From assembly GCA_027491115.1 (NCBI GenBank), contig JAIXWV010000038.1:41914-105913 (forward strand): DNA of 64,000 bases, read 5' to 3'. A model generated the notes under the pieces. The model was not told where the DNA came from and did no database searches. It saw only the letters and a list, made by a program, of their open reading frames with translations. Shown piece by piece: positions 1 to 7,039 of the stretch (position 1 is its first letter; every line of letters begins with the position of its first letter). The translations under genes were made by a program, and so were the position numbers. The DNA comes from Pseudomonadota bacterium. Lineage in GTDB: Bacteria; Bdellovibrionota; UBA1018; CAIMNF01.

Positions 1-2
1 TT

Positions 3-434
3 CTGCTACCTTGCCTCGGACACCAGGCCTGCGGGGCGCTGACCAAGGAAGACGACTGGTGCCATGAAGAAGTAAATTGGTGGAGACCCGCCTACCTCAG
101 GGAACTTGATGCCTTGGCCGGACTGGATCGGAAGTCCCTCCCCTTCAGCTACCTTGTACTACAAAAAACTCGTAAACCGCGCGAAGAGATCCTCCCTCGA
201 CTCAAAGGTCCGTCCGGCGGCCGACATCGTCTGGTCAGCCCGACCCATTCACTCGGCAAAAAAACCTGGGAATTCTTCATGTGTGGTGAAGAGGGAAAGC
301 GTCGAGCACGACTCTCCCGGAAGGCGATTACCGGCGGAGGTGACGAGCCGGATCGTGGCTCCATTTTGCAGTGCGCCAAGCTCCATGGCGAGGCTAGCCT
401 GACTCAGATCGATTCCACCGAGGTGCTGGACTGA
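3..434 (+). CDS. Rsm22-type ribosomal small-subunit methyltransferase family, C-terminal part
   Basis: The reading frame is open from the window edge to the stop at 432-434, leaving the last 143 residues; the N-terminal SAM-binding part lies outside. The fragment opens with a cysteine-rich segment (PCLGHQACGALTKEDDWCHE) and continues to FSYLVL about 30 residues later. A Cys cluster followed by DWCH and then an FSYL-type strand is typical of the C-terminal half of Rsm22-family proteins (relatives of the mitochondrial small-subunit factor that carries an iron-sulfur cluster). Substrate in bacteria is not established. An ATG at 114 would give a shorter product, but it would cut off the conserved Cys segment, so it is not the start. 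Assignment rests on motif recognition of a fragment. Confidence 0.6.
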   Translation: MLPCLGHQACGALTKEDDWCHEEVNWWRPAYLRELDALAGLDRKSLPFSYLVLQKTRKPREEILPRLKGPSGGRHRLVSPTHSLGKKTWEFFMCGEEGKRRARLSRKAITGGGDEPDRGSILQCAKLHGEASLTQIDSTEVLD

Positions 435-440
435 GAATAT

Positions 441-469
441 TTGACTCGACCGTCCATGCGCGGTATCCC
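441..469 (+). promoter_or_regulatory. sigma70-type promoter for tatA-hpt
   Basis: TTGACT at 441-446 and TATCCC at 464-469 are separated by 17 bases, just after the upstream stop codon and 36 bases before the tatA start. A clear Shine-Dalgarno sequence (GGAGG, 496-500) follows. The -35 is close to consensus and the -10 is weaker. Confidence 0.5.
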
Positions 470-505
470 TTTACCCCTCGCAAAACCTTTTCCTGGAGGA
501 CTTCC

Positions 506-724
506 ATGTTTGGCATTTCTTTCGAACACATCCTGATCGTCGGCGTCGTACTCCTCATCTTTGGACCGCGCAGACTGCCGGAACTCGGAATGACCATGGG
601 AAAAGCGGTCAAAAATTTCAAAGACTCGATCAGCGGCATCGAAGAAGCGAACTTCAAGAGGGTGAATGAGCCCGAGAAATCCGAGAAGACAGCAAACGCT
701 CCGGAAACCAACACTCAGGCATGA
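506..724 (+). CDS. tatA: Sec-independent translocase subunit TatA/E
   Basis: A 72-residue protein with the TatA layout: one short N-terminal membrane helix (about residues 5-20, with the FGP hinge at the end), an amphipathic helix (LPELGMTMGKAVKNFKDS), and a short charged polar tail. TatA oligomers form the pore for folded proteins carrying twin-arginine signals in the inner membrane. It is shorter than E. coli TatA because the tail is short. The start has a good GGAGG ribosome site five bases upstream. No tatB or tatC lies beside it, so the other subunits must be elsewhere. The stop overlaps the hpt start (ATGA). Confidence 0.93.
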   Translation: MFGISFEHILIVGVVLLIFGPRRLPELGMTMGKAVKNFKDSISGIEEANFKRVNEPEKSEKTANAPETNTQA

Positions 725-1254
725 ACGGGACTCCGAAGTTCAGCAAGGTTCTGAGCGAAGGTGACATCAAAATCATGGTCCGGGATCTCGCAGACCGGAT
801 CCGCAAGGACTACGACGGCGCACCGATCCTCCTGATCGGTGTTTTGAAGGGCGCCTTCGTATTCATGACCGATCTCATGCGCGAACTCCGGATGGATGTC
901 GAGATCGACTTCGTCCGCCTGTCCAGTTACGGAAAAAACCGGCACTCCAGCGGGACCGTCACGCTTCTCAAGGACATTTCCAGGGACATTCGTGGCAAGC
1001 ACGTCCTCATCGTCGAAGAAATCATCGACAGCGGTCGCTCACTCAAGTTCCTGTACGAGCGTCTGATCCAGTCCGAACCCGCCTCTCTCGAAATCGTGAC
1101 CCTGCTCGACAAGGCCCAAAAACGAGTCGTTCATGTTCCGGTCAAATACGTGGGCCGGAAAGTCGACGATCAGTTTTTGATCGGCTACGGCCTCGACCTG
1201 GAGGAACGGGAGCGCAATCTTCGCGAAGTCCTCACGCTTAGCTACCCCAACTGA
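721..1254 (+). CDS. hpt: Hypoxanthine phosphoribosyltransferase
   Basis: The 177-residue protein has the type I phosphoribosyltransferase fold. The PRPP-binding loop is HVLIVEEIIDSGRSL (about residues 95-109), and the N-terminal substrate loop VLKGAFVFMTDL is present. It salvages hypoxanthine/guanine to IMP/GMP with PRPP in the cytoplasm. The usual VEDIIDTG reads VEEIIDSG here, a conservative change that keeps the acidic pair. The C-terminal VDDQFLIGYGLD segment is typical of the family. It overlaps tatA by four bases, so it is probably translationally coupled, and its 3' end overlaps the convergent lipoprotein gene by 17 bases. Confidence 0.93.
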   Translation: MNGTPKFSKVLSEGDIKIMVRDLADRIRKDYDGAPILLIGVLKGAFVFMTDLMRELRMDVEIDFVRLSSYGKNRHSSGTVTLLKDISRDIRGKHVLIVEEIIDSGRSLKFLYERLIQSEPASLEIVTLLDKAQKRVVHVPVKYVGRKVDDQFLIGYGLDLEERERNLREVLTLSYPN

Positions 1255-2014
1255 AGTCGACCCTTTCACCCCCTTGTGCGGGGACCATGCGCAAAGTACG
1301 GAGCTCGCGATAATTCCGGAATTCAAAGGTGAGCGGATGCCCCACCCGGGTTTCGATGCACTCGAAGGCACGGGGCTCACTCAGCATGAAACGATGATTC
1401 GCGATTGTTTTTTTCAATATCGCATCCGGATTGAAGGGGACGGGGTAGTAGCCCGCACAGACAGTTTGGGCTGCTGGATCCAGCTCACAGGGAACTTCGG
1501 TAGGCCGCGGAATCACACAAAAAATCGCATCAGGCGTGCAAATGAACGGACGACTCAAGCGGTCGTTTCCGAGAAACCGGAACTTGGAGCAGTATCCGAA
1601 TGAAGGAGAATACCAAGTGGGCGCGTCCTCTCTTTTGGGGTTCTCCATCATCAGTCGTGCCGTTTCGTCGACATACACGGAGAGAAATACCCCGTCAGCG
1701 CCCTCTGCATCCTGAATCACCGGATAGGATCCAGTCGTGATGTCGTTCTCGATTCGGTTGGCCTGCCCGGAAGGGGTAACCTCGAACCGAACCTGACGCT
1801 CCACAAAAGAGAGCATTCCAGATGGAGATGCAGCAGAACCAGGAGGCTTACCTTCGAAAATCATGAGGCGAACCGGGGCAGTACCGGACCCGCCTCTCAT
1901 CTCCCGCAAAAAAATCGGTGCGCTCAAGGCTTCAGACCGGAACCGGACCTCCCCGCATCCCGCACCCCACACCAACACCCACCCGATCCAGAAAACCTTT
2001 TTTCCGTAGCTCAT
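1238..2014 (-). CDS. Predicted lipoprotein of unknown function
   Basis: The 258-residue product starts with a lipoprotein signal: positive N-terminus (MSYGKK), hydrophobic core, and a lipobox-like VWGAGC with Cys at about residue 20. The residue after Cys is Gly, so outer-membrane sorting is possible. The mature part is mixed beta-like sequence with several Cys residues (a CKF segment, a Cys-Thr-Pro, a Cys-Val-Ile, a Cys-Glu-Leu) that could form disulfides. No known domain is recognised. It sits downstream of the minus-strand small RNA but is separated from it by a terminator, so it probably has its own promoter. A GAGGGG ribosome site lies about 11 bases upstream of the ATG. Confidence 0.6.
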   Translation of the reverse strand: MSYGKKVFWIGWVLVWGAGCGEVRFRSEALSAPIFLREMRGGSGTAPVRLMIFEGKPPGSAASPSGMLSFVERQVRFEVTPSGQANRIENDITTGSYPVIQDAEGADGVFLSVYVDETARLMMENPKREDAPTWYSPSFGYCSKFRFLGNDRLSRPFICTPDAIFCVIPRPTEVPCELDPAAQTVCAGYYPVPFNPDAILKKTIANHRFMLSEPRAFECIETRVGHPLTFEFRNYRELRTLRMVPAQGGERVDFSWGS

Positions 2015-2160
2015 TCAGCACTCACCCCTCTTGTTTCATTAAGGTGCAGAACACCTGCCAAGAGGAGATGCTGAAAACAGTAAGCATTCCGGAAGGATGG
2101 TCGGACCGCGTCCCGCAACTGTCGACAAGTTTCGAACCACGATCCGGATTCCGGAATCCA

Positions 2161-2199
2161 AAAAGAAAAAACCCCGGTAGGAGAAACCTCCCACCGGGG
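2161..2199 (-). terminator. Intrinsic terminator of the minus-strand small RNA
   Basis: CCCCGGT (2172-2178) pairs with ACCGGGG (2193-2199), extended inside by GGAG/CTCC around a short AAAC loop. Read on the minus strand the hairpin is followed directly by a U-rich tract (complement of 2161-2171, eleven bases with one interruption). This is a strong rho-independent terminator with no annotated protein gene ahead of it on that strand. Confidence 0.85.
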
Positions 2200-2329
2200 C
2201 CCGTAAAGGGTCAAACCGATCACTCCGTCGATCAAGCCAATGCTTTATCCAATCCCTTGGATGGACCTCGACCGCAACCACACTTCGATACAGTTGCCTC
2301 GTCCCTGAAGCCGATCTCACAACCGATGT
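2165..2329 (-). ncRNA. Unassigned structured small RNA, about 165 nt
   Basis: A complete transcription unit without a credible reading frame: promoter at 2336-2363, start near 2329, terminator ending near 2165. Predicted internal hairpins are visible as inverted repeats: GTTGC 2293-2297 with GCAAC 2274-2278, flanked by GTCC 2301-2304 and GGAC 2263-2266, and TTGGA 2257-2261 with TCCAA 2248-2252 closing a four-base loop. I looked for the signal recognition particle RNA core, c-di-GMP riboswitch core, cobalamin box and tmRNA features and saw none. Length and promoter strength would suit a 6S-type RNA, but I could not find the long closing stem, so the class stays open. It is divergent from the methyltransferase gene at 2434. 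Confidence 0.65.
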
Positions 2330-2335
2330 AGCTCC

Positions 2336-2363
2336 ATCGTAACGAACCCCTACCGGGTGTCAA
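2336..2363 (-). promoter_or_regulatory. Consensus sigma70 promoter with AT-rich upstream element for the small RNA
   Basis: On the minus strand a perfect TTGACA (2358-2363) and TACGAT (2336-2341) are separated by 16 bases. Beyond the -35 lies a strongly AT-rich tract (about 2374-2400) positioned like an UP element. Together these predict a strong constitutive promoter. Confidence 0.75.
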
Positions 2364-2383
2364 TTCCCTCTCGTTCTTTTTTG

Positions 2384-2428
2384 ATAAAATATTTTATTTT
2401 CGAAACGATCTTAGATTGAGAATCTAAG
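2384..2428. promoter_or_regulatory. Two perfect palindromes in a divergent promoter region
   Basis: ATAAAAT/ATTTTAT (2384-2397) is a perfect 14-bp palindrome. CTTAGATT-gag-AATCTAAG (2410-2428) is a perfect 8-bp inverted repeat ending five bases before the ATG at 2434. The second overlaps the place where the ribosome would bind, so it could act as an operator or as an RNA hairpin that hides the start of the methyltransferase gene. No bound protein can be named. Confidence 0.4.
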
Positions 2429-2433
2429 AAGGC

Positions 2434-3234
2434 ATGAAAGAAGACCTGAGCACACTCTGGCGCGGAAACTCCGAAGAACTCCTAAAGGCCCTGCACATTC
2501 TCACCCGGGAAGGAAAGCTGAACGCGGATTCCCGACGCAAATTGAAGCAGGTGCATCATCTTGCCCAGCTCATCGAGCCCTTGATCCGCAAACTCCACAA
2601 TACGGATTCAGGAATGACCGTCGTGGACATGGGTGCCGGGAAGTCCTACCTCGGATTCATTCTCACCGATCTCTACTTGAAGCAGCTTGGCGGAGCTCGA
2701 ATGATCTCGATCGAGAACCGTCCCGAGCTCGTCGAGCGCTCACAAAAACTTGCCTCGGATTCAGGATTTAGCATGATGGAATTCATCGCTTCGACCATTG
2801 GAGAGGCCCATGTCAAGGGATCGGTTGATCTGGTCACCGCTCTGCATGCTTGCGACACCGCAACAGATGATGCGATTCGCTTCGGATTGCGACACGAGGC
2901 TCGCGCCTTCGCTTTGGTTCCGTGCTGCCAGGCGGAAGTGGCCTCACAATTGGGCGGGATCCCTGCGCCCGATCGATCCCCCCTGTACCGCCAGGCCCTG
3001 CACCGCAGGGAGTTTGGAAGCCACCTCACGAACGTGATCCGGACCCTGTACTTGAGCTCGCTCGGTTATCAGGTCACGGTCACCGAGCTGGTTGGCTGGG
3101 AACACTCGATGAAGAATGAGCTGATCCTCGCTGAGAAAAAATCAGGACCGGAGCACCCCGAGGCACTCCGGTCCAAACAACAGCTGGAGAGCTTGCTTCA
3201 GACCTTCCCGGTCCGACCGACGCTCTTCAAATAG
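2434..3234 (+). CDS. SAM-dependent class I methyltransferase (Methyltransf_32 type)
   Basis: 266 residues. SAM motif I reads VVDMGAGKSYLGF (about residues 65-77); the acidic residue after the second strand is in ISIENRPELV; and ALHACDTATDDAI (about 140-152), followed by the PCC of LVPCCQ, is characteristic of the Methyltransf_32 group, related to methyltransferases acting on RNA or small molecules. Substrate unknown. The N-terminal 60 residues are helical and family-specific. The ribosome site is poor (AAGAAGG almost touching the ATG), and a perfect inverted repeat lies directly upstream. The 3' end overlaps the convergent receptor gene by eight bases. Confidence 0.75.
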   Translation: MKEDLSTLWRGNSEELLKALHILTREGKLNADSRRKLKQVHHLAQLIEPLIRKLHNTDSGMTVVDMGAGKSYLGFILTDLYLKQLGGARMISIENRPELVERSQKLASDSGFSMMEFIASTIGEAHVKGSVDLVTALHACDTATDDAIRFGLRHEARAFALVPCCQAEVASQLGGIPAPDRSPLYRQALHRREFGSHLTNVIRTLYLSSLGYQVTVTELVGWEHSMKNELILAEKKSGPEHPEALRSKQQLESLLQTFPVRPTLFK

Positions 3235-5188
3235 AGCCCTGGATCCCGATCACGATGTTCCGTCCCGGCAAGGGCGCTAGTTCCTTCAAGAACGAAAGGT
3301 GATTGCGAGCCTCGACATCGAACAGGTTATTCGCCCGCAGAATCGCTTTCAAGTTCCCAAAACCTCCCGATAAAGGGATTTCCGCTCCGAGATTCAACAT
3401 CGTATAGCCACGGGTGGCGAGCTCATTCGCAGCGATCACGTTCTGCCCTTCGACCCGCTGGAGCTCGCCGTCGATTGCAAAATAGGTCTGCTGGTAACGC
3501 ACACCCACCGTTCCTCGCGCCGGCACCATCCGAGGCAGATTTCCGCCTCCGCCGAGATCCAGGCCACGCATCCAGTCGGCCTTGAAGTCGAACTCCCAGT
3601 TTCCGCTCAAAAAGGCCTGCTCCAGCTTGTGGGTATACTCGAATTCCGCTCCGAACAGGCGGGCAGGAGTCGCACGAAACTCGTAGATCTCCAGATCGTC
3701 CGTCGTATCCCCGGGCGTCCCCATGTCATCCTGGGATCCCGTTGGGGTTAGCGCGAGGTAATTCCGGAAATCCTGAACATAGGTGGTGAACCGTGCTTCA
3801 TTTTGGCGATCCTTCACCTTCAGCGAGGCCTCCAGGCCAAGGTTTTTCTCGGTCCGGAACGAGCTATTACCCTTTTCGACAATCCCTGTAGCCATGTGAG
3901 CTCCGTCTGCGAAAAGCTCCTGATAGTTGGGAGCACGCTCGGTATAGGTCGAGTTCAAACCGACAGTCCATTCTTGACCCGTGATCGGAGCTGGAACATC
4001 CACCTGGAACCCGAGCGAGCCGCTCGGAGCAAAGAAGTTCCGAGACGTTTCTTCGGTGAGCAGATCTCCCGCCTCACCCGTCACGGAAGAAGCATCAAGC
4101 CTGACCCCGACCGAAGGACGGATCGCACCCCACTTCGCCTCTTGGAGGCCGAAGAGTGCCCAAGACGAACTCCGGTTCGTCGGAAGGAAGGCCTCATCAC
4201 CGAGCGCACTCAGACGCGAATACTGTTGCTGAAGCCCAAAGGTAGTGTTCCCGCTCTTCGCATCCACCCGCGATTCAATCCCGCGGTTCCGGAACACCGT
4301 TCCGATTTCACCACCTTCACGCTCTTGATGCTCGTACTTGGTGTAGGCCGACTTGAAGCGGATCGAGTCGAAGAACGCAACGCGCTTGATCTCGCCAGCG
4401 GCATCCAACCTGACCCGATCCATCCCGATCCGCACCTCTTCCTCGGCCACGGTCCCGTAGTCAGTGAGAAAGCCCGAAAGCGCCAGGCCCACGAATCCGT
4501 TCTCAAACGGACGACTGATCCCGATCGCGGCCTGAGAAGTCCGGTTCGAGCTGTTCTCGACCTCTTCTTGCGCTGTGGGAACCGCATAGTTCTCGGTACT
4601 CCGGATCGTTCCGTCGATGTGGAACACAAAATCCCCGAGCTTGTAGCAGGCCACTCCGCCCGCTGCTTTTCCTTGATCCACACTCGAATACCGGAGGCTG
4701 AAGTCGGAATGTCCAGTTTCGATGCCAGTTTCTGAGATCCGGTTGGTCCGCAGGTTCACCACCCCACCGACTGCGCTGTTACCGTACAGAAGCGCCGATG
4801 GGCCTCGCAAAATCTCAACCGACTCCAGCAGCAAGGGATCGATGGCTACAGCATGGTCCGGACTGGCGCCCGAGGCATCGAGCAGGCCAATTCCGTTCTC
4901 GAGCATTCGGACCCGGTCTCCATCCAAACCCCGAATCACAGGTCGGGAGGCGTTCGGACCGAAGAAGCTCGAGCTCACCCCGACTTCCTGCGAGAGTGTT
5001 TCTCCGAGCGTGGTCTGTTTCTTACGGTCGAGTTTGGCTCCACCGATTTTGGAAACGGTCGGCAAGAAATCGAATGCCGAGCGGCGCTCCGGGGTTCCGA
5101 GCACGCTGATTTCAGGGAGCTCGAGCTCGTGGGCGGTGGCAGAGAACACGGGTAGATACAGGGCCAAAAGAATGAGTTGGGTCTTCAT
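3227..5188 (-). CDS. TonB-dependent outer-membrane receptor, ZnuD-like (probable zinc uptake)
   Basis: 653 residues with a cleavable signal peptide (about 1-19), a plug domain (about 40-150) and a 22-strand-type barrel ending in an aromatic-poor GIQGSI tail. The plug has RPVIRGLDGDRVRMLENGI, then SPDHAVAIDPLLLESVEILRGP and a GNSAVGGVVN segment. The order ENG...SG.SPDHA...DPL...VEILRGP matches the ZnuD zinc-receptor group better than siderophore receptors. It would import a metal across the outer membrane using TonB energy. The neighbouring tonB and Fur-family genes and a shared operator-like palindrome 20 bases upstream support a metal-responsive regulon. Iron or heme remain possible substrates. 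Confidence 0.85.
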   Translation of the reverse strand: MKTQLILLALYLPVFSATAHELELPEISVLGTPERRSAFDFLPTVSKIGGAKLDRKKQTTLGETLSQEVGVSSSFFGPNASRPVIRGLDGDRVRMLENGIGLLDASGASPDHAVAIDPLLLESVEILRGPSALLYGNSAVGGVVNLRTNRISETGIETGHSDFSLRYSSVDQGKAAGGVACYKLGDFVFHIDGTIRSTENYAVPTAQEEVENSSNRTSQAAIGISRPFENGFVGLALSGFLTDYGTVAEEEVRIGMDRVRLDAAGEIKRVAFFDSIRFKSAYTKYEHQEREGGEIGTVFRNRGIESRVDAKSGNTTFGLQQQYSRLSALGDEAFLPTNRSSSWALFGLQEAKWGAIRPSVGVRLDASSVTGEAGDLLTEETSRNFFAPSGSLGFQVDVPAPITGQEWTVGLNSTYTERAPNYQELFADGAHMATGIVEKGNSSFRTEKNLGLEASLKVKDRQNEARFTTYVQDFRNYLALTPTGSQDDMGTPGDTTDDLEIYEFRATPARLFGAEFEYTHKLEQAFLSGNWEFDFKADWMRGLDLGGGGNLPRMVPARGTVGVRYQQTYFAIDGELQRVEGQNVIAANELATRGYTMLNLGAEIPLSGGFGNLKAILRANNLFDVEARNHLSFLKELAPLPGRNIVIGIQGSI

Positions 5189-5207
5189 GGTCCTTAACGC
5201 TAATTCA

Positions 5208-5226
5208 AATGCAACCAGTTTGCATC
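5208..5226. promoter_or_regulatory. Fur/Zur-type operator-like palindrome before the receptor gene
   Basis: AATGCAACCAGTTTGCATC contains ATGCAA-N5-TTGCAT, a perfect inverted repeat, 20 bases upstream of the receptor start. It aligns base for base with the site at 5857-5875: both have TGCA, seven spacer bases ending in TT, then TGCA. The 19-bp size is that of Fur-superfamily boxes. Confidence 0.55.
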
Positions 5227-5233
5227 TAAAAAA

Positions 5234-5827
5234 TCAGCGGAGCTGGAAGCGGATGGGGATATGGAGGATGACCGCCTTCCCTGTCGGAACGGGTGCCAAT
5301 CGCCCGACAGCTCTCACCGCCTCGAGCGCCGCCCGATTCAGGCTCTCGAAAGGACTCGCATTTTCAACTTCTGAGCGGAGGACTCCGCCATCGGCCGCAA
5401 CTTCAATCAGGAGCATCACCGTGCCCTCCTGCTCGTTGAACTGCGCCTCACGTGGATAGCGTTTGGTCTGGTGCAGGCGGGCAATCACTCCGGCCAAGTA
5501 GCGCTCCATTTCTCCGGGGGGCGGCCCACTGTCCTCACGATTCAGACCTGGATTCCCCGGGGTTCCTCGAGGTACCGGAGGGCTCACCGGAGGTGCCGAC
5601 GCCTCGGTTACTGTTTCTTCAGGTTCCTCATGCGGAATCCCGAGCTGATGAACCGCCTCATGGACAGCCTGCTTGACCTCTTGCTCGATCCGGATGTTCT
5701 CGAGGGTGATGCTCTCGTCCTTTTTCTCGGGCTCACGAGAGGCAAAAAGAAGCGCCACCACCACCCCGACCAGGATGAGGTGGATCACGATGCTCTTCAA
5801 AAAGGGGCGGCGCATGCGTTTTGCCAT
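5234..5827 (-). CDS. tonB: TonB-family energy transducer
   Basis: 197 residues from the ATG at 5827, which has an AAGG ribosome site ten bases upstream; further ATGs up to 5884 would run into the regulator's promoter. One N-terminal membrane anchor (SIVIHLILVGVVVALLFA, about 11-28), a Glu/Pro-rich periplasmic linker (about 45-105), and a C-terminal TonB domain (about 115-197) with the RYPREAQFNEQEGTVMLLIE core. It couples the proton motive force, through ExbB/ExbD encoded elsewhere, to outer-membrane receptors. It lies directly upstream of the ZnuD-like receptor gene and divergent from the Fur-family regulator, so it probably serves this receptor. Confidence 0.85.
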   Translation of the reverse strand: MAKRMRRPFLKSIVIHLILVGVVVALLFASREPEKKDESITLENIRIEQEVKQAVHEAVHQLGIPHEEPEETVTEASAPPVSPPVPRGTPGNPGLNREDSGPPPGEMERYLAGVIARLHQTKRYPREAQFNEQEGTVMLLIEVAADGGVLRSEVENASPFESLNRAALEAVRAVGRLAPVPTGKAVILHIPIRFQLR

Positions 5828-5851
5828 TGATCGGAACCTTGCGCGCATTCT

Positions 5852-6322
5852 ATGGTGTTGCAGATGATTTGCAACCATAAGCATGAAAAATCCGAATCCC
5901 TAGAGGATCGGATCCGGGGGGCCGGCCTGAAACTCACTCCGTCCCGCCTCCGGGTACTGGAGCTTCTGGAAACCAAACGCTGCCTGATGACGGTGGATGA
6001 GGTGGTTTCAGCCCTCACCCGTAAAGCGAAAAAGAAAGCAGATTGGACCACCATCTACCGGACCCTCCTGAGCTTCACGGAAACGGGCATCGTGAGCTCC
6101 ACCCTTCTAGATGATGGCGTGGCGCGTTACGAATACAGATGCCTCGCCCCCGGAGATACCCACCACCATCACCATGTTCAGTGTAAGTCCTGCGGTAAAA
6201 TCGCTCCAATCGAGGCCTGTGAGATCCAGGCGATCGAGAACCTGGTCGCGCGAATGGGCTACACCGGACTTTCACACAAGCTCGAATTCTCGGGTATCTG
6301 CCCGGATTGCCAGGAATCCTGA
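5852..6322 (+). CDS. Fur-family metalloregulator, probably Zur
   Basis: 156 residues from the first ATG; the ATG at 5864 is equally possible, neither has a clear ribosome site, and a leaderless start is conceivable. The N-terminal winged helix includes LKLTPSRLRVLELLE and DWTTIYRTLLSFTETGIVS (recognition helix). The hinge has the HHHHHVQC metal-binding run, and two CxxC pairs (CKSC, CPDC) form a structural zinc site. Fur proteins repress uptake genes when metal-loaded. The divergent tonB and ZnuD-like receptor argue for zinc over iron. An operator-like palindrome (5857-5875) overlaps its own 5' end, suggesting autoregulation. Confidence 0.85.
   Translation: MVLQMICNHKHEKSESLEDRIRGAGLKLTPSRLRVLELLETKRCLMTVDEVVSALTRKAKKKADWTTIYRTLLSFTETGIVSSTLLDDGVARYEYRCLAPGDTHHHHHVQCKSCGKIAPIEACEIQAIENLVARMGYTGLSHKLEFSGICPDCQES
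5857..5875. promoter_or_regulatory. Fur/Zur-type operator-like palindrome between tonB and its regulator
   Basis: GTTGCAGATGATTTGCAAC is a perfect GTTGCA-N7-TGCAAC inverted repeat. It matches the palindrome upstream of the receptor gene at both TGCA halves and the TTTGCA junction. It covers the first codons of the regulator and lies upstream of the divergent tonB start, so one site could control both. Confidence 0.55.
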
Positions 6323-6383
6323 AAAGCCGTTGATTGACCCCCCGTTCGATGCTACCTTCCACATTACATTTCATCGTTCAACT

Positions 6384-6474
6384 GGAGGGGTGTCCGAGTG
6401 GTTGAAGGAGCACGCTTGGAAAGCGTGTAAAGGGTCACACCTTTCGTGGGTTCGAATCCCATCCCCTCCTCCAT
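6384..6474 (+). tRNA. tRNA-Ser(GGA)
   Basis: The acceptor stem GGAGGGG (6384-6390) pairs with CCCCTCC (6464-6470). The anticodon stem CACGC/GCGTG encloses TTGGAAA, giving anticodon GGA (UCC/UCU codons). A long class II variable arm (AAAGG/CCTTT) confirms serine, and the T loop is TTCGAAT. CCA is encoded (6472-6474). The discriminator base is T, where bacterial serine tRNAs usually have G. A run of seven T follows directly and probably terminates transcription. Confidence 0.95.
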
Positions 6475-6481
6475 TTTTTTC

Positions 6482-7039
6482 ATGGCACCCCCCTCCACGC
6501 TCCACCGTTTTCGAATCGACCTCAGTGACATTGACCGTGGGGTTTACGAGAAAATCGACATCCGCATTGCGAGACATCCTTCAGAAAACGAGGAGTTTCT
6601 CCTCACGCGAACGCTGGCCTTCACTCTGAACTTTTCGAGTGGACTCGCCTTCTCGAAAGAAGGGCTGGGCAACCCGGATGAGCCTTGTATCTCGATTGCC
6701 GACCCGGGCGGAGGGTACAAGCTGTGGATTGATATCGGAAACCCGAGCACACGCAAGCTCCATCGTGCGACGAAATCAAGCCCGAAAGTCAGGATTTACA
6801 CCTACAAAAACCCGGAACTCTTGATCGAGGAACTTGACCATGCTGGAATCTACCAACCAGAGAGACTCGAACTGTACCATTTTTCACAGGGCCTACTGGA
6901 AACACTGAAGGGCACCCTGGCCCGAGATAACAACTGGAACCTGATCCAACAGGATGGCGCACTGATGATCCAGGTCGGAACTCATGCGATTTCAGGGGAA
7001 GTCATTTCCTGCTCTCTGATGAGGCTCGGCAAGAAATGA
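6482..7039 (+). CDS. yaeQ: YaeQ family protein
   Basis: 185 residues from the ATG at 6482; an earlier in-frame ATG at 6446 lies inside the tRNA and is rejected. It has the YaeQ order: an N-terminal strand (FRIDLSDIDRGVYEKIDIRIARHPSE), then LLTRTLAFTLNF, SIADPGGGYKLWIDIGNPS and KVRIYTYKN. YaeQ proteins have a PD-(D/E)XK nuclease-like fold; the E. coli member was once linked to antitermination, but its real role is unclear. It starts eight bases after the tRNA and overlaps the next gene by ATGA. Confidence 0.85.
   Translation: MAPPSTLHRFRIDLSDIDRGVYEKIDIRIARHPSENEEFLLTRTLAFTLNFSSGLAFSKEGLGNPDEPCISIADPGGGYKLWIDIGNPSTRKLHRATKSSPKVRIYTYKNPELLIEELDHAGIYQPERLELYHFSQGLLETLKGTLARDNNWNLIQQDGALMIQVGTHAISGEVISCSLMRLGKK

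Noticed and set aside
2011..2235. 74-codon minus-strand frame overlapping the small RNA terminator
   Set aside because: It runs through the terminator hairpin and the U tract, has no ribosome site and starts inside the small RNA; its sequence reads as a chance translation.
6446..6481. Longer start for yaeQ inside the tRNA gene
   Set aside because: The extra residues are encoded by the tRNA-Ser 3' half and T run; the family N-terminus begins at 6482.
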